Assembly (NCBI GenBank): GCA_027943335.1
Contig: BSBK01002058.1
Location: forward strand, 124,001-188,000
DNA: 64,000 nt
From: Chamaecyparis obtusa
Lineage: Eukaryota > Streptophyta > Pinopsida > Cupressales > Cupressaceae
Direction: 5' to 3'
The notes beneath the pieces are model-generated. The model saw nothing but the letters and a program-made list of their open reading frames with translations, did not search any database and was not told where the DNA came from. How positions within the stretch are numbered: position 1 is the stretch's first letter; every line of letters starts with the position of its first letter. The translations under genes and the position numbers were made by a program. Shown in pieces: positions 1-12,132 of the stretch.

Positions 1-47
1 TACATGTGTATGGCATATTTCATATTGCTTGTGTTGCCATCAATGCC

Positions 48-3000
48 AAAGAGAGAGATTGATGAACTACAACTAATTGAAATACCTGAATGACTTGAAG
101 ATTAGTGATTAGAGATCACAGAGGTACTGAAAGGTTATGTAAGATAATTAAATCAGTCATTATGTTGTCATTGATGTCAACTAGTTTTGACAGTACTTAT
201 CATGTAAGTTACAAACATCTAAACATCTGAAGAAGGGAGAAAAGATTATGAACTGAAATATCTATATGGAGGAAGATGGATATGACAGATGAGGATAAGG
301 AACACTTTGGGTAACTTATTGATGAGTCTATGATATCATTATGTTGACTTGATTATGTTGCATTAATCTATGATGAAGTAGAAAGAAAAATTGCACAAAG
401 CAATGTGGTCGGTAAATGAAGACTTAAGTATACATCGAGCCAGTGTTGTGTATACCGAGTGACAGTATTAACTGAGCTTGTATTCATTGACACATTTCTT
501 TGTTAACCGAGTATGGATGAAAGTATTAAATTTTTAGTGTAGCCGACAGAAATTGATGAGCTCGAAATTGTTATGATTTTGAGGTTAAGGATAAAGTTTG
601 TTATGAGATCCATGGCTAACGAAATTCAGAGAATATCTAAAGGATAGAATTGAAACTTGTTACTAACACAACTGTTGAGGAAGGTTTAAGTGGAAAAATC
701 AATGAAGGAGAATAAGCAGAAAAATCTAATGGATGATATGAAAATGGTTTATCTGTCTTTATAAGAGATATGAGTTTCATTGTTGAAACAATGTCAGAAG
801 AAAGAAGATTGCAGAGATTTCACATGAATAGAGTTTCATGCATGCCTAATCAGACTAGTTAAAGGAGAACAAAACTAAAAAATAGTACCAAGCATCATAG
901 AGCTATTATCGATTATAAGTAAGTTGAGGAAGTGAATTGATATATTGATTAGAGGATTTGTATAGGCTTTGAATAGATTTGAACATCTGCAAAATAAGTT
1001 GTATTGTAATCAGATCAACTACTGTTTTAGTTTAACCATTGATACAAAAAAATCTCTTAACCAAGTGGACTTGACTATCTTATGTTATGCCCTATGTCAT
1101 TCAATGAATGTACATTGTTAACCTATCAACCCCATAGTGAATGTTGGTTGAATGATAACTGTTAGTCTTAAATCCTCTAACAAGGTCACACCTATATCGT
1201 CTTAAAATGGAAGCACTTCCATGGTAAGAGCATTTATCCCTCTAAGTAAGTGGTATGGGGTCATGTTAAGTGCCTTGACTGGGTCTTTGCATGTATCTTT
1301 CTTTCTTCCCCCATTCTGCTTCTCTCGGCACGTGATTTCACTTTATTTCTGTATTTCTTGGCACTATGGACTGAGGTCCTGAGGTTTTTGACCTCAAGGT
1401 CAAAGTTGACCTTGAGGGTCAAATTTGACCTTGACTCTGACCTATTTTAGGGTTGACCTCGACTCTCATCTAGGAAAGATTCTACCTTTTTCTTGACCCA
1501 CATTTCAAATTTCAGGTTCCCATGATTTCAGGGTGTCGGGTTTCAGATATATTTGTTTTCCCACTTTTGGGTCGGCCATTTCGGGTTTCAAAATGGTAAA
1601 TCCTTAAATTGCATTTAATATGGGTCCATTTCTAGGGGTTAAGGTTAATTGGGATTTAATTCCCCAATGTTGGCCTTCTCTAGAGGTTTGTGCCCTAGAT
1701 CACTATAAAAGGAAGCCTTCCTCTCTCATTTTGACATCCATTAATCATCTCAAACAATCAAGCAATTTCATGATCAAGCTCTCAAGTGCAATAAAGAAAC
1801 CAAGATGGATAAGGAAAGCAAGCAAGCATTCATTCATCTTCAAGTGTAGCATTCAAGCATTCAAGCATTCATCAAGGAGATCCATTGTTAGTCATTGAAG
1901 GATTCAATGTGTTTGGAGCCCCCTTGAAGATCCATCCCTCTACATTCATCCAAGCCTCCTCATATGCAAAGATCCATTCAAGATTGGTGTTTAAGACCAA
2001 ATGACATTGATTTGTGACATCCTACATTCATTCTACATCCATTGGAGCATCCCTACTTGTGGATTTGAGGATTCAAATCCTCTATAAGGACTTCAACATA
2101 AGCAAGGTGAATTGTTTCATTTACTTTGTTTATGCACAATACAATTTCAATTCAATTTTAAGGTTAATTCCTAAATTGGGGTTTGACCAAGGCAAAACCC
2201 CCATACAAACAACAAAAACCCTCTTTTTCTTGTAGGTACAGGTGCAAAATTACGGATCTGAGTTTAGATTTGGATACCCTTTTCGGTGAACTTCCGAGAT
2301 CTGCAAACAAAATTAAAGTCGATCTTCAGAATATTAATTTAGCCTTTGACCTTTTAATGGGGCAAAGACTACCGACCATCAGAAAGATAAAAGATTTTTG
2401 GATTTTCTTCGTCTCAGCATTTCCAGTCCAAAATAGGCTGTTGAATTGCCCGAAACTACACAAACATCAGAAATTGGCATTTTCCAGATTTTCCCTATTT
2501 TGAGGTTAGTACTTGCCTTTCAATTATTTTAGATTTCAAACACAACTCCTTTATAGGGAAATATAAGGTTTTCTTCCTCTTCCATATTCTCTATAGATTG
2601 ATTCAATTGTGCATTAGCCTTTTGGTTGATCAATTTGGATCTCTCCTTTGGGAATTTGGATTTAGAAGTAGACCTCATATTTCCCCCATTACATTTTAGG
2701 GTGGACCCAATTTCACCCTATTCAACACCTAACAATGTGTTTGTAACCTTTTACAAGGTTGGCTCTTCACCGAGCTCGCTTCAGAAGAGTGAAATTATTT
2801 TGGGTTACCGGTCCCAAGTGTTTTTTCCCTTAGCAAGGTTTCCACATTAAATCATTGTGTCATGTGTTTATATGATGATTATTGTATTCTCATACTTTAT
2901 ATACTGCATATTTGATTTGATTGGTAATCATAGTGAGTTAATTGATTGGTAATCGGTAAATGCACAAACAGTTTAATAGTTTATATGTTACTGAGCTATA

Positions 3001-3096
3001 GAATTTGTTGAAATTGTTTTATAAGCTATATCTTTGCAATTGTGACTGTAGGATAACTAATCTAACTGATTCACCCCCCTCTCAGTTATTCTAACA
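48..3096 (+). mobile_element. Possible 3' end and LTR of an old Copia element
   Basis: A purine tract (48-59) follows a GCCATCAATGCC-type stretch that resembles the end of the internal region in plant Copia elements. The sequence after it starts TGATG at 60. At about 3070-3096 a C-rich stretch and an ATTCTAACA end resemble a Copia LTR 3' end. The 3-kb span is long for one LTR and probably holds other insertions: a TATAAAA at 1704-1710 and the repetitive text after it look like a second LTR promoter. No coding domain was found. The boundaries and the single-LTR reading are inference, because no second copy lies in the window. Confidence 0.3.
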
Positions 3097-5370
3097 ACCT
3101 CCATTTTGGGCTCTTATATCCAATTGCTAAACCCTTCATCCCTTCCATCTAATTTGGGTCCTTACATACATCCATCCATCATATTCAAGTCCACCACTTC
3201 ATCACCACAAATGCCTTATAAATATTAAGAAATGAAAACATTCTTGAATCCCTTCCAACATTCACTCTCCACCATTCAATCCATAAACTTTCCATATCAT
3301 CCATCCTCATGCACCTATACCATGGATAATGGAAGCACATGACATGCCAAAGATAAAATGCATAAAGCTAAAAATTTACAAGAATCCAAGGATCAACATT
3401 TTCCATCTAAAAGAAATGTTCAAGAGAAGAAAAATATGATCCAAAATCATTAAAAATTCAAAAGGCCACAAAGGCCCAAAATGAAAAAATAAAAAATCAT
3501 GTGGATTGCTAACTACTCATTGAAGAAATGCATCTCAAAGAAAAATCCACATTAACATCCAACCTTGCTAATTCACAAGCTTCCTTTTCTCATAAATCCT
3601 TCAATTATCCATCTTCCGACTCCATTTTGGGTCCTTACATCCCAAAATCCACTAGCCTAAGTCCATTATTTCCTTCATCTATTTTGGGTCATTACATACC
3701 AAAATCCATACTTTCTCGTCCATCTCTTTCAAAACCCCCTCCTCCACTACCCCACCACCCTTCAGGGTGTGTTCCAATGATTATATTCTCATATCCTTCC
3801 TCCATTTATTCACAAGTGCTCTAGCCTCCTATTCCTTATCCACCAATCTTAACCCACATATCCACCCCTTTAATCCAATCTTTTGCATAAATCAGTATCA
3901 TCCATTCCCCTTATCCATTCCATTTTCCTTTCCAAAATGATACCAACATCTATTAGAACATACCAAGGGATACCATCCATGGATATAGATGCTTTAGTTC
4001 TCCTTCCATTTACCCATTATCGCTCTCTCTAAAAAAGCTTTAAAAAAAGAAAAATAAAATAAAATCATCCCACAGTGAAAACATGGTAATCAGGCACCTT
4101 GGACAAGTACCATGATGAAAACCTATAAAATAGGCATCATGTGTAATCCCTCCATCCTATTTATCTTCATACTTGGGGTCCATTCCTTCTCTCTATCCAT
4201 CCATCATATCTTCCCTCTCATCTACCAATCATATCTTTTTAATTCATTTATCCACCTCCCCTTGCACTCTATACTTGGGGAAAAGCTCCATCCATACTAT
4301 GCTACCATAAATATCTTTCACATTCCCTATCCTCCATCCACTGTCCTATCTAATTTCATTATAATTTCCTTTCCCATCTTTGATCTTGACTATCCTATGC
4401 ATCCCCTCTATCCATATGTACCTTCCATAACCCTTATTGCTTATACATCCATTTTCCTACATAAGTTTATTCATTTTCACATATTTGATCTTGAAATCCC
4501 TATCCTCCATCTCATAGTCCTTGTCATATTCACCTTATTATTTTTATAAAAGAATTTAAGTTGTTGGGAACCCTAATCTTCTAGAGTATTTTGCATTTCA
4601 CTTTATGTTGGCAGTGATAAGTTATAAGGTGATAGTGCTAAGTTATATGTTGATATTGATTGGTTATATTTTATGTTTATAGTGATATATAGACTTTAAT
4701 ATTTTTTAAGGAGGATTTCTCACTAAATATAGATTTTTGCTCATTCAAAACACTCACTCTAATAATGCACATAATTCTAAAAAATAATCATAAAAAAAAT
4801 CAAAAAATCAGAAAGAGAGAAAGTCAGATAAGGCTAGAAGAAGCCAGTAAGTATATCGCAGATGAGACTCAGAAAACCATCCAAGCAGCCTACACCCCTA
4901 CTACGAAATGTTAGTCATTGCAAGGATCCCCTGTGGGCTCTTCAGCTCACATAAGAAGAAAGTCACTAGGAACATTATCAGTTGTCCCAGGCCTTACATC
5001 TTATTTCACCAGGATACTATTACTTAGAGGGACAAGTTAGAGGGAATATATTTGAGGAATTCTTCTCAAATTTATTATGTAGTTATCTACAAAGAATTTT
5101 TGACCATGGATGTGCTTCATAAGAACAACAAAGGTAGTTTTTTCCAGTCTGACTGATCCAATGCCCTCCATGGTGCGGTCATTGGGATCCCTGGTCAGGT
5201 GGGAAGTGGTGGCATTGGTCTTGTTTTCACCATGGGCATCCTTCCCTTAGGATACCTTAATCATCTCTTCCTAGATGTTGGGGTGATTCTCTAGTTCACC
5301 AAGGCCCCTGAAATTGGGATCAATCATCTGTGGCCGGAAGCCGACTCTTTAATTAAAAGCACTAACACTT
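3097..5370. other. Non-coding, pyrimidine-rich repeat-derived DNA
   Basis: No gene is recognised. From about 3100 to 4550 the plus strand is rich in CCATCC/TTCC runs and carries several degenerate copies of a CCATTTTGGGTCCTTACAT-like motif (near 3103, 3624 and 3681). The 145-codon open frame at 4112-4549 is low-complexity hydrophobic sequence of the same composition and is not credible as a gene. After about 4800 the sequence runs into the decayed coding region that follows. Confidence 0.5.
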
Positions 5371-5399
5371 ACCAACTTGTCATGGGCCACTTTCATCAC

Positions 5400-7612
5400 A
5401 TGTCAAGGAACGCCACCTGGGTCACTGACTAGATCGCCAACTGCTAGCAAGGAAGCTAACAAGATTTGGATCCATCCTGAAGATTTCTTCGGTGATGTGA
5501 AGGATTCTCTCGATGTGGAAAAACTCCAAAGTACCAAAGTAATGATAAAAGATAATTATGACAAGAAAGGGGTTTTTTGGAAGAGTAATTTCACTTACGA
5601 CAAGTAGCAGAGGGAAAGTAAGATCAATTACTATGTGTCTCCTCCACATGCTTTCCAGGTTTCCCTTCCCAAGAACTATAATTATTTCCAAATGCATATC
5701 TCCAAAAATCCAAGAACTAAGGCAGTTAAAAAGACAGAGAGAATTAAGGCTTCACCAAACCAGAGAGAAACTTGCACCCAAACTATAGCCATGGTAGGGG
5801 AAAGACACAAGAGGGAATCAAAGAATGATAGCAAGAAGTGCAAGAATCAAACTAAAGTCTGGAATTCCCTTCAGAAAGGGGATATCACACCTTCATAGAA
5901 AGACTCCATGGTAGCAGAAAGGAGATCACCAAAATTTTCATTGAAAGCTGGAACAAAGTGACAGTGGAGATAGAGGGAAAGTCCTTTACTATCACGGTGG
6001 AGGTGATTTCAAAGGTTATTGGCATCCCCATTTTTGGGAAAAAAATCTACAGAGACTGTAAAATTTTAGACAATGTTGTCAATGAGTTTGTTAGAGACGA
6101 CCAGGAGAAGAAGGCTATTGCCAAGATGGGCACTTACTACCAGCCTGTGAGTTTGAAGATGAAGTGGCAGTTTGTTCTCAAGGCGCTCATCTCTTACATC
6201 ATTTTGGATACCAGGTTTGATAGAATTTGCACCTACCATTTTGTCTTGCTGAATCACTTTAGGAAAAGAAAAAAGATTTCCATCCCATTTTATCTCTACT
6301 CCTCTATAAATGAGAATATTAATGGCTTTAGAGAGAACTACATAGCTAACCCTACCCTGCATGAAGGCTTGTTACTTTTTCTTTATGATTACTTCAAAGC
6401 CCAAATTCAGGGCAAGGAAATTACGGACAATAAAGCTATCAGCGAAAATTCAAGGTCGGACTACATTCCTTTAGACAACTCTAAGGGAAATCTCTCTATG
6501 GATAGCGAGGAAGAAGAACAAAAAAATTTGAAAAAGGGTCCCCCTTCCAAGAAGAGACCTCTGAGTGTTGTCAAAATTGAAAAACCTCCTAAAAATTAAG
6601 ACAAAAAGGAGATAAACTCAGATGACGAGTATAATGAAAATGAGGAAGACATGGATACAGAAGATGAGGACAACCCAAAAATGGAAGCCACAAAAATGTC
6701 AGATCAGGTCAAAGGGGAAAACTTCAACACCTTGAGGGATTCCTTAGGTCGCCTCTTTGTTGATCTCATGATCAACGATGATAAATCCCCTCCGCTTTAG
6801 CCCTCACCTGGCACAAAAAATGACACTCAAGACCCCATTTCTGAGGACCCCATAGAAGAACAGGGTAACCCTTCCACCTAGTCTCCAATAAGGCTTGAGA
6901 CCTCTGAAGATAATTCTAGAGGAGAATATCATAGTCAAGATTCTGAAAAAGAGAAAAAGGTCTGGAGGAGCTTTAACATCAACACAGTGAAAATGGGGAT
7001 CATTAGGGAGGTTGTTTTCCCTAAAATTCTAGAGGATATATTGAAGGCAATATCCACAAGGACAAGCTGATTGATCCCGCTCTATTGGTTCTAAGTGATA
7101 AAGCTAGGGAAATGGATTTGGATTTCCTCAACAACACTAAGAATAGCATGTTGGATTAGTAGAGGTCCTTCAAATGGCTCTACCATGAAATTGAAGACCT
7201 CCAAGAAAAAATTCAGACTACTAATGACAAGGATCACAAGACCCCGGAGTGAAAGAAAAGCCTAGAGGCTAGGGTTCAACACCTTGAATAAAAAATGATC
7301 AGCCTAGGGGAAACCCTAAAGGGTATTGCTGAGAAATAATCTAACATTCTTAAAGCATCCAATGACCATATAAAGCTTCTAATCAACAAAATGGAAGAAA
7401 AAATGGATAGCAGGGTCGATAAGAGGACTATGGAGGAAGGGATGAAGAAGCCCAACGAGGGCCCAGGTGAAAGAACTAGAGCCAGAACAAAGCAAAATAA
7501 GTAGAAGGAAGGATCCCACGGTTCCCAAGACATCCATAATGTTAAAGAGGCAGCAGAGTTGATGCAGGCTCTTGAATGCAATGTTGTTGTCATGCTTAGG
7601 AGCCTGGCTTAA
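5400..7612 (+). pseudogene. Decayed plant-transposon-type protein ORF
   Basis: The best open part is 5958-6599 (213 codons). Its GKSFTITVEVISKVIGIP stretch, followed by a helical domain with the motif MKWQFVLKALI, recalls the putative plant transposon domain found in gag-like proteins of plant retroelements. I cannot assign a family with certainty. Past the TAA at 6597 the same frame stays protein-like to about 7070 (acidic linker, then basic and charged stretches) apart from stops at CAG/CAA-like positions. After a frameshift it continues to a last stop at 7610-7612. An AATAAA lies at 7797-7802. The charged C-terminal part (7190-7500) looks coiled-coil-rich. This is a long gene-like region broken by at least six stops and one frameshift. 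It could be a gag/ORF1 of a non-autonomous element. Confidence 0.5.
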
Positions 7613-8233
7613 CTCATTTTTGGGTGCCTATCTTTTTGCTCTGTTCTGTCTTTCCTTTTTTGTGGCTGTTTCATGTCTAGCCTTTCAGTGGCCTGTCCAT
7701 TGCTTTGTAAAAACTTTAGTTATGAACTGATTTCATTTATCTCTTTTTAATTACTCTGTTGTGGGTTTCAGGAACCCTGTAAAACCTATTTTACTTAATA
7801 AAAAACAATCAAAAAATCCAAGGAAAATACTTCTAATACCAATCTTCTTTGTAATTAGTTTGAATACTTTGCTAAATATTTCTATTTTGAATTTTGTCTC
7901 TCCCATCAATGGCTAAGTTACACTTCTTCATCTCAACCCTATTCAATATATATCATGGATTTTTTGTGCTTTTAATGAAAACAACACAAACACATTAGAT
8001 AAAAATGAAAAAAAGAAAACTACTCTTGCACTCTTTTATAGGGACTTCTATGGTTTTTAATTTACTTGTTAGCCAATAGATTTGTCATTGTTGAATGTCA
8101 GAAAATTCATTCATGGTGGCTTGTTATTCTAGAAAAGTCAGAGCTATTAAAAAGTTGTCAAGCACAATTGGCCTAAAAGTAAGACCCATCACTAGAAACA
8201 ATGTCATCTCAGACATTGTATATTTGGAAAGGG
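7613..8233. other. Non-coding gap, possible 3' UTR then unknown DNA
   Basis: 7613-7800 reads like the 3' untranslated part of the preceding decayed ORF and ends in an AATAAA (7797-7802). 7803-8233 is AT-rich and shows no gene. Confidence 0.4.
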
Positions 8234-8238
8234 TTAAG

Positions 8239-8492
8239 TGTAAATTTTAAAGGGATCATAGAAACAAAATTAAAACAAAAAAATAAGAACAAAAGAGAGA
8301 CATAATTTTATAGTGGGTCAACAATTGCCTACATCGACACTCAAGAAGGGAATCAATGTATTATTAAGCACCCGTACAATACAATTCAGTGCATGACTGC
8401 ACATATTGTTTATACATTTACATACAACCTTCAAGAAAAGAGTCACGAGAAGCCAAACAGATGTGTGACTATTGGGCTTCATATTCCCAATG
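8239..8492 (-). repeat. 3' LTR of the miniature element
   Basis: 254 bp, the same length as its partner at 9365-9618 and about 84% identical by eye count. The outer end is TGTAAATT (plus strand), which gives the canonical CA end on the minus strand. The inner end has TG where the partner has CA. Confidence 0.85.
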
Positions 8493-8503
8493 ATCTCCCA
8501 CTT
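8493..8503 (-). other. Polypurine tract of the miniature element
   Basis: AAGTGGGAGAT on the minus strand, directly before the 3' LTR. It primes plus-strand DNA synthesis in LTR elements. Confidence 0.75.
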
Positions 8504-8556
8504 GAAGCCCAATTGGCACAACCATGCTCTGTAATATTCCCTGCATTTTTAATTCT

Positions 8557-9270
8557 TTACACGACAGTCATGCCCATTGAAGATTTCAATTTTGTGAAAA
8601 TTTGTTTATAAACACTTTGAATCGGTTTTCTCCAAAATAAATCAGAACTAATAACACTTGGAAACATAACATCTTCAACCTCTAAACTGAAAACAATCTC
8701 CTCTTTCCGCATGGAATCCATGCCATAATCACCAATTAATGGATCAGATGAGATCCCCAAATCAATGTTCTCCTTATGCAGAGCCTCCAGGAAAAATGCC
8801 ACCTCTCCATCTTCCTTGGTTACCACAACTTTTTCATACCCATTGTCATCACATGGTTTCTTACCACCGACATTATACTTGGAAACCTTAAAGAACATAG
8901 GTCCATCACTTGGCCCAATTCTCTCAGTATCTTTACCTTCAATTCCATCCGCTCCATCTCGTATGGATTCTTTGGTTTCACATTTTTCTTCCTCAATTCC
9001 TAACTCAGTAAGAATTATAAAGAGCTCAACCAATTCCATCTTCAACTCTTTGTTTCTTCTCTTTTCAGAAAACTCCCACTCTTTCACAACTTTCTCCTTT
9101 TCCTTCTCCATACAAGAAATTTTCTCTCTAAGCATCACAACCTCATTTTTAAGGGTCATAATTTCTTTGTCCTCTTGATTCTTAACCTCTTTGTTCTCTT
9201 CCACCTCTTTGCCAATTGCATCCACAACCACATCAAGATTCAAGAAGAAAACCAACCTAGCTTCCTCCAC
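8557..9270 (-). CDS. Unrecognised 237-codon ORF inside the miniature LTR element
   Basis: This is an uninterrupted frame filling most of the internal region between PBS and PPT. It opens after an in-frame TAG with no ATG before the GTG at 9270; the first ATG is near codon 39 (MTLKNEVVMLREK). Residues about 20-95 are Lys/Glu-rich with heptad-like hydrophobics, probably a coiled coil. The C-terminal half is acidic (VVTKEDGEVAFFLEALHKEN) and has no motif I recognise. No CCHC knuckle or protease triad is visible. The missing ATG may mean decay, a spliced start or a captured gene fragment. An open frame of this length inside LTRs only about 84% identical is notable. The function is unknown. Confidence 0.45.
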   Translation of the reverse strand: MEEARLVFFLNLDVVVDAIGKEVEENKEVKNQEDKEIMTLKNEVVMLREKISCMEKEKEKVVKEWEFSEKRRNKELKMELVELFIILTELGIEEEKCETKESIRDGADGIEGKDTERIGPSDGPMFFKVSKYNVGGKKPCDDNGYEKVVVTKEDGEVAFFLEALHKENIDLGISSDPLIGDYGMDSMRKEEIVFSLEVEDVMFPSVISSDLFWRKPIQSVYKQIFTKLKSSMGMTVV

Positions 9271-9349
9271 TGAATCCTTCTCTTTTGTCCATCCATCCCA
9301 CTAATGGACACGATGCCTTGGCACCATCTCTACTCAATACTTCATCATG

Positions 9350-9361
9350 ACTCTGATACCA
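9350..9361 (-). other. Primer-binding site (initiator tRNA-Met type)
   Basis: TGGTATCAGAGT on the minus strand. It matches the canonical Copia PBS TGGTATCAGAGC except for the last base. Confidence 0.85.
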
Positions 9362-9364
9362 ATT

Positions 9365-9618
9365 ATAAATTTTAAAGGGAGAAGAGAAACAAAATTGAAA
9401 ATAGAAAAATAAGAATAAAAGAGAGACACAATTTTATAGTGGTTTGACAATTTCCTATATCCACTCTCAAGCAGGGAATTGGTCTATTATTAAGCACCTG
9501 TACAATAAAATTTGGTGCATGACTACACACGTTATTTACACATTTACATACAACCTTCAAGCAAAGAGTCATGAGAAGCTGAATAGACGCGTGACTATTG
9601 AGCTTCACATTCCCAACA
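9365..9618 (-). repeat. 5' LTR of the miniature element
   Basis: 254 bp. The minus strand starts TGTTGGGAATGTGAAGC. The 3' terminal CA has mutated to TA at 9365-9366. The PBS follows at once on the minus strand. Confidence 0.85.
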
Positions 9619-9623
9619 TTAAG

Positions 9624-10609
9624 GACACTAGTTGCACTCCGCATAGTATTTATCATGTAATAAATAATGGCTTTGAAGGCATAACATGCATATAAGCCAG
9701 GAATCTCACAAATCTTTCTAAAAGTAAATATGGCAAGACAAATAATACAGAAAATATATTTTTTATTCATTGCATAATTGATTACAATAGCCTATTTTTA
9801 TAGAGGCTTTATAATTCTCTAGAACATTGCATAGTTATAGAACAAAGTCAATATTATCAAACAGGGAAAGATCTAGATGGCCAGTGGAATAAGCTTCTAT
9901 TTTAAATGCTTTTTTTTTTACAATACACTCCAAAACACTTTCATAGACTTTGGCTCTTGAGTTGTACATAAGCCATTAAATTTATTTGAGAGTCATTTTT
10001 CCAGCAGCTGAAGTTGGAGGCTAGTCAAAGGAATGGGCTTTACGGCCGCACATTGCATTTTCTTGAAAGTTTCTAAAGCCATTTCATCAAATCCCTTTTC
10101 TGCAAATCATGCAATCAGTGGACTTCCTGAGTTGATGTATCTTTGAGACAAGATGTCACACAGTTCACATGTCTTATTTTTCCTTCATTGCACTTTGATG
10201 GATGTCCATACCTTGCTAGAAAGCTACCATTTTTGGCGCAAGATGGGAAAACGCTGAAAAATAATTCATTTTATGCTTTCCATTGCATTTTCTTAAGAAT
10301 TTATATGCCCTTATCAATAACTATATTTTTTTTGCGATGGTAGGGTGCCCATGTTCCACATGGATCATTTGTGTCTTCGACTACAAGAGTGAATCACTGT
10401 CGTGCTTCTCCTGCAATGGTTTGTTTTTGCAGTGACAAGGGAAAAACCTCTCTTCCTATTGTTCTATAATTTCATTTGAGGGCTTTAAAAGGATTTAAGG
10501 ATTTGAGAATACAGTTTTAGAGAAGGTTTTCTTTTAAGCTCGAGGAAGTTTCTTTTTTCATTTTGGGGTGTATAATTTATGGCAATGCCAATGAGTTTTT
10601 TTTGGAGAA
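9624..10609. other. Non-coding gap
   Basis: No gene, RNA gene or element end is recognised. Short open frames here have no protein-like composition. Confidence 0.4.
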
Positions 10610-10614
10610 CTTGG

Positions 10615-10882
10615 TGTTGGGTGTGTGAAGCCCAATGGTTTCATAATATTTTATTATTGTATATTATTATCTTTCCCTCCATTTTGATGCCTCTTCATCT
10701 GCTGATTGAGAGGTCTTTATAAACTCATCAGCTGTTGTATTGTAACAACTTTTGTTTTCAGATTTAATAAAGGATTTCCTTGCTGAGTGTGGACGTAGGC
10801 TTACAGCCGAACCGCGATAAAATTCTGTGTTCTTGTGTTTTGTGTATTGTCTGCATCTTTTGTCTTTCAATTAATTTTCACA
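10615..10882 (+). mobile_element. Solo Copia-type LTR
   Basis: This 268-bp block starts TGTTGGGTGTGTGAAGCCCA and ends TTTTCACA. It carries a TTTATAAA promoter-like box, an AATAAAGG signal near 10766-10773 and a GTGGACGTAGGC...GCCGAACC stretch typical of the R-U5 part of plant Copia LTRs. The flanks CTTGG (10610-10614) and ATTGG (10883-10887) look like an imperfect 5-bp TSD. No PBS, PPT or internal domain adjoins it, so it is best read as a solo LTR left by LTR-LTR recombination. Confidence 0.6.
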
Positions 10883-10887
10883 ATTGG

Positions 10888-12132
10888 GACCAATTTTATT
10901 CTCTTCTACAAAATTTTCTTTGAGTTTTATGCTGTTAGGGTTTTATGTAATTAGGTTTTTATTTAGATTTATGTTGTTTTGCAGGTTCTGGTGGAGTTGT
11001 TAATATTATGAAGTTTTTATAGCTATAACTATGGTTGTTGCAGCCTCTTTAGTATATAATATTAGTCCTCGCTCAATGTTGAAATGTATTCTAGAAATGA
11101 TTTCTATTCAGAATCTTATAAGGGTTACTGAATCTTTTCTTCTCATGTCTATGCTAGTGAGAAATTCACTACCTTTGTGTTAATGTATGGAGAAAAGATC
11201 ATTGTTCAGGATTTGTGAGTAGGGTTGCCTGGATTTATAATTTTTTTTTCATCTTTCCTTAGTTAAGAAACTACAAGACATGTTAACATGCTTGTGTGGA
11301 GGTTCAGTTGGGTGTTTGTTTATGAATTAGGGAAATGGTGCAGGGAAATAATGTGTGCCCTATATTGTAGGTTAGGGTTTGTTCAAAGTGAAATTGTATT
11401 TGGTATTGAATCTTATTTTGTTTTCTTGTAGAATGTTTAGTTTTGTTGAATTTTATTATGCTAAAAGAAATTATATAATTGTATTTCTTGGAAGATTATT
11501 AATTGTACTTAATTAAATAATTATAAATAAAAATGAAAAATATATTTAGTTTAATTAAAATTTTAATTTATTTGAAAAATAATGGAACTATATAACATTG
11601 AGAGTCTATAATATTTTTTTCATTTTTTATTTTTTAGCACTCTTTTATTATGATGATGGGTCATAAAATATGATTAAAATTGATATAAAAATTAATATAA
11701 TGAAAATAAAAAATAATCTCCAATCAATATTTACAATAATTTATAATATTATTAATAAAATTATAATTATTTAATAATTAAAACTAAGATCTAATAGTTT
11801 GTTTATTTTTTGAAAAAAGGTGGCAGTGCCACTTAATATATTATATTATATATTTTACATAAAACTGATTTTAAAATAAGGAGCTCCTAGAAAAAAGAAC
11901 CAGAAGAAAAACTCTGTTCATTATCCCATCACGAAAAAAGTTCAAAATTAAGGAGCCGTGGCTGGGCAAAAAAAGAGCCCTCACAACCAGAGCCCCCTAA
12001 ATACATGATAAGGAATTTTTTGAGTTTGATGACTCAACCTACATAAGCTAAATACAATGATAAGCCCAATTGGCAATTAAAATATGTCGAGAACACAAGA
12101 AAATTTAGTGACATATAACACCCTTGACGAGA
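10888..12132. other. AT-rich non-coding gap
   Basis: No gene is seen. 11450-11870 is extremely AT-rich. AACTAAGATCTAATAG near 11785 recurs at about 51277 beside the LINE 5' truncation point, suggesting a shared repeat. Confidence 0.4.

Larger units (their letters stand above)
8239..9618 (-). mobile_element. Miniature non-autonomous LTR retrotransposon, complete structure
   Basis: Read on the minus strand this is a structurally complete 1380-bp LTR element. The 5' LTR is 9365-9618 and the 3' LTR is 8239-8492, both 254 bp and about 84% identical by eye. A tRNA-iMet primer-binding site TGGTATCAGAGT sits at 9350-9361, 3 bp inside the 5' LTR. A polypurine tract AAGTGGGAGAT sits at 8493-8503, against the 3' LTR. 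TTAAG target-site duplications flank it (8234-8238 and 9619-9623). The LTR starts TGTTGGGAAT, a Copia-type end. No protease, integrase or reverse transcriptase is encoded, so it must have moved in trans. Size and structure fit the TRIM or TR-GAG class. The only ORF is unrecognised. The LTR divergence says the insertion is old. Confidence 0.85.

Noticed and set aside
4112..4549. 145-codon hydrophobic ORF
   Set aside because: Composition follows the pyrimidine-rich repeat (Ile/Phe/Pro/His). No domain or signal beyond low complexity.
8765..9178. 137-codon plus-strand ORF
   Set aside because: It is the shadow of the minus-strand ORF of the miniature LTR element.
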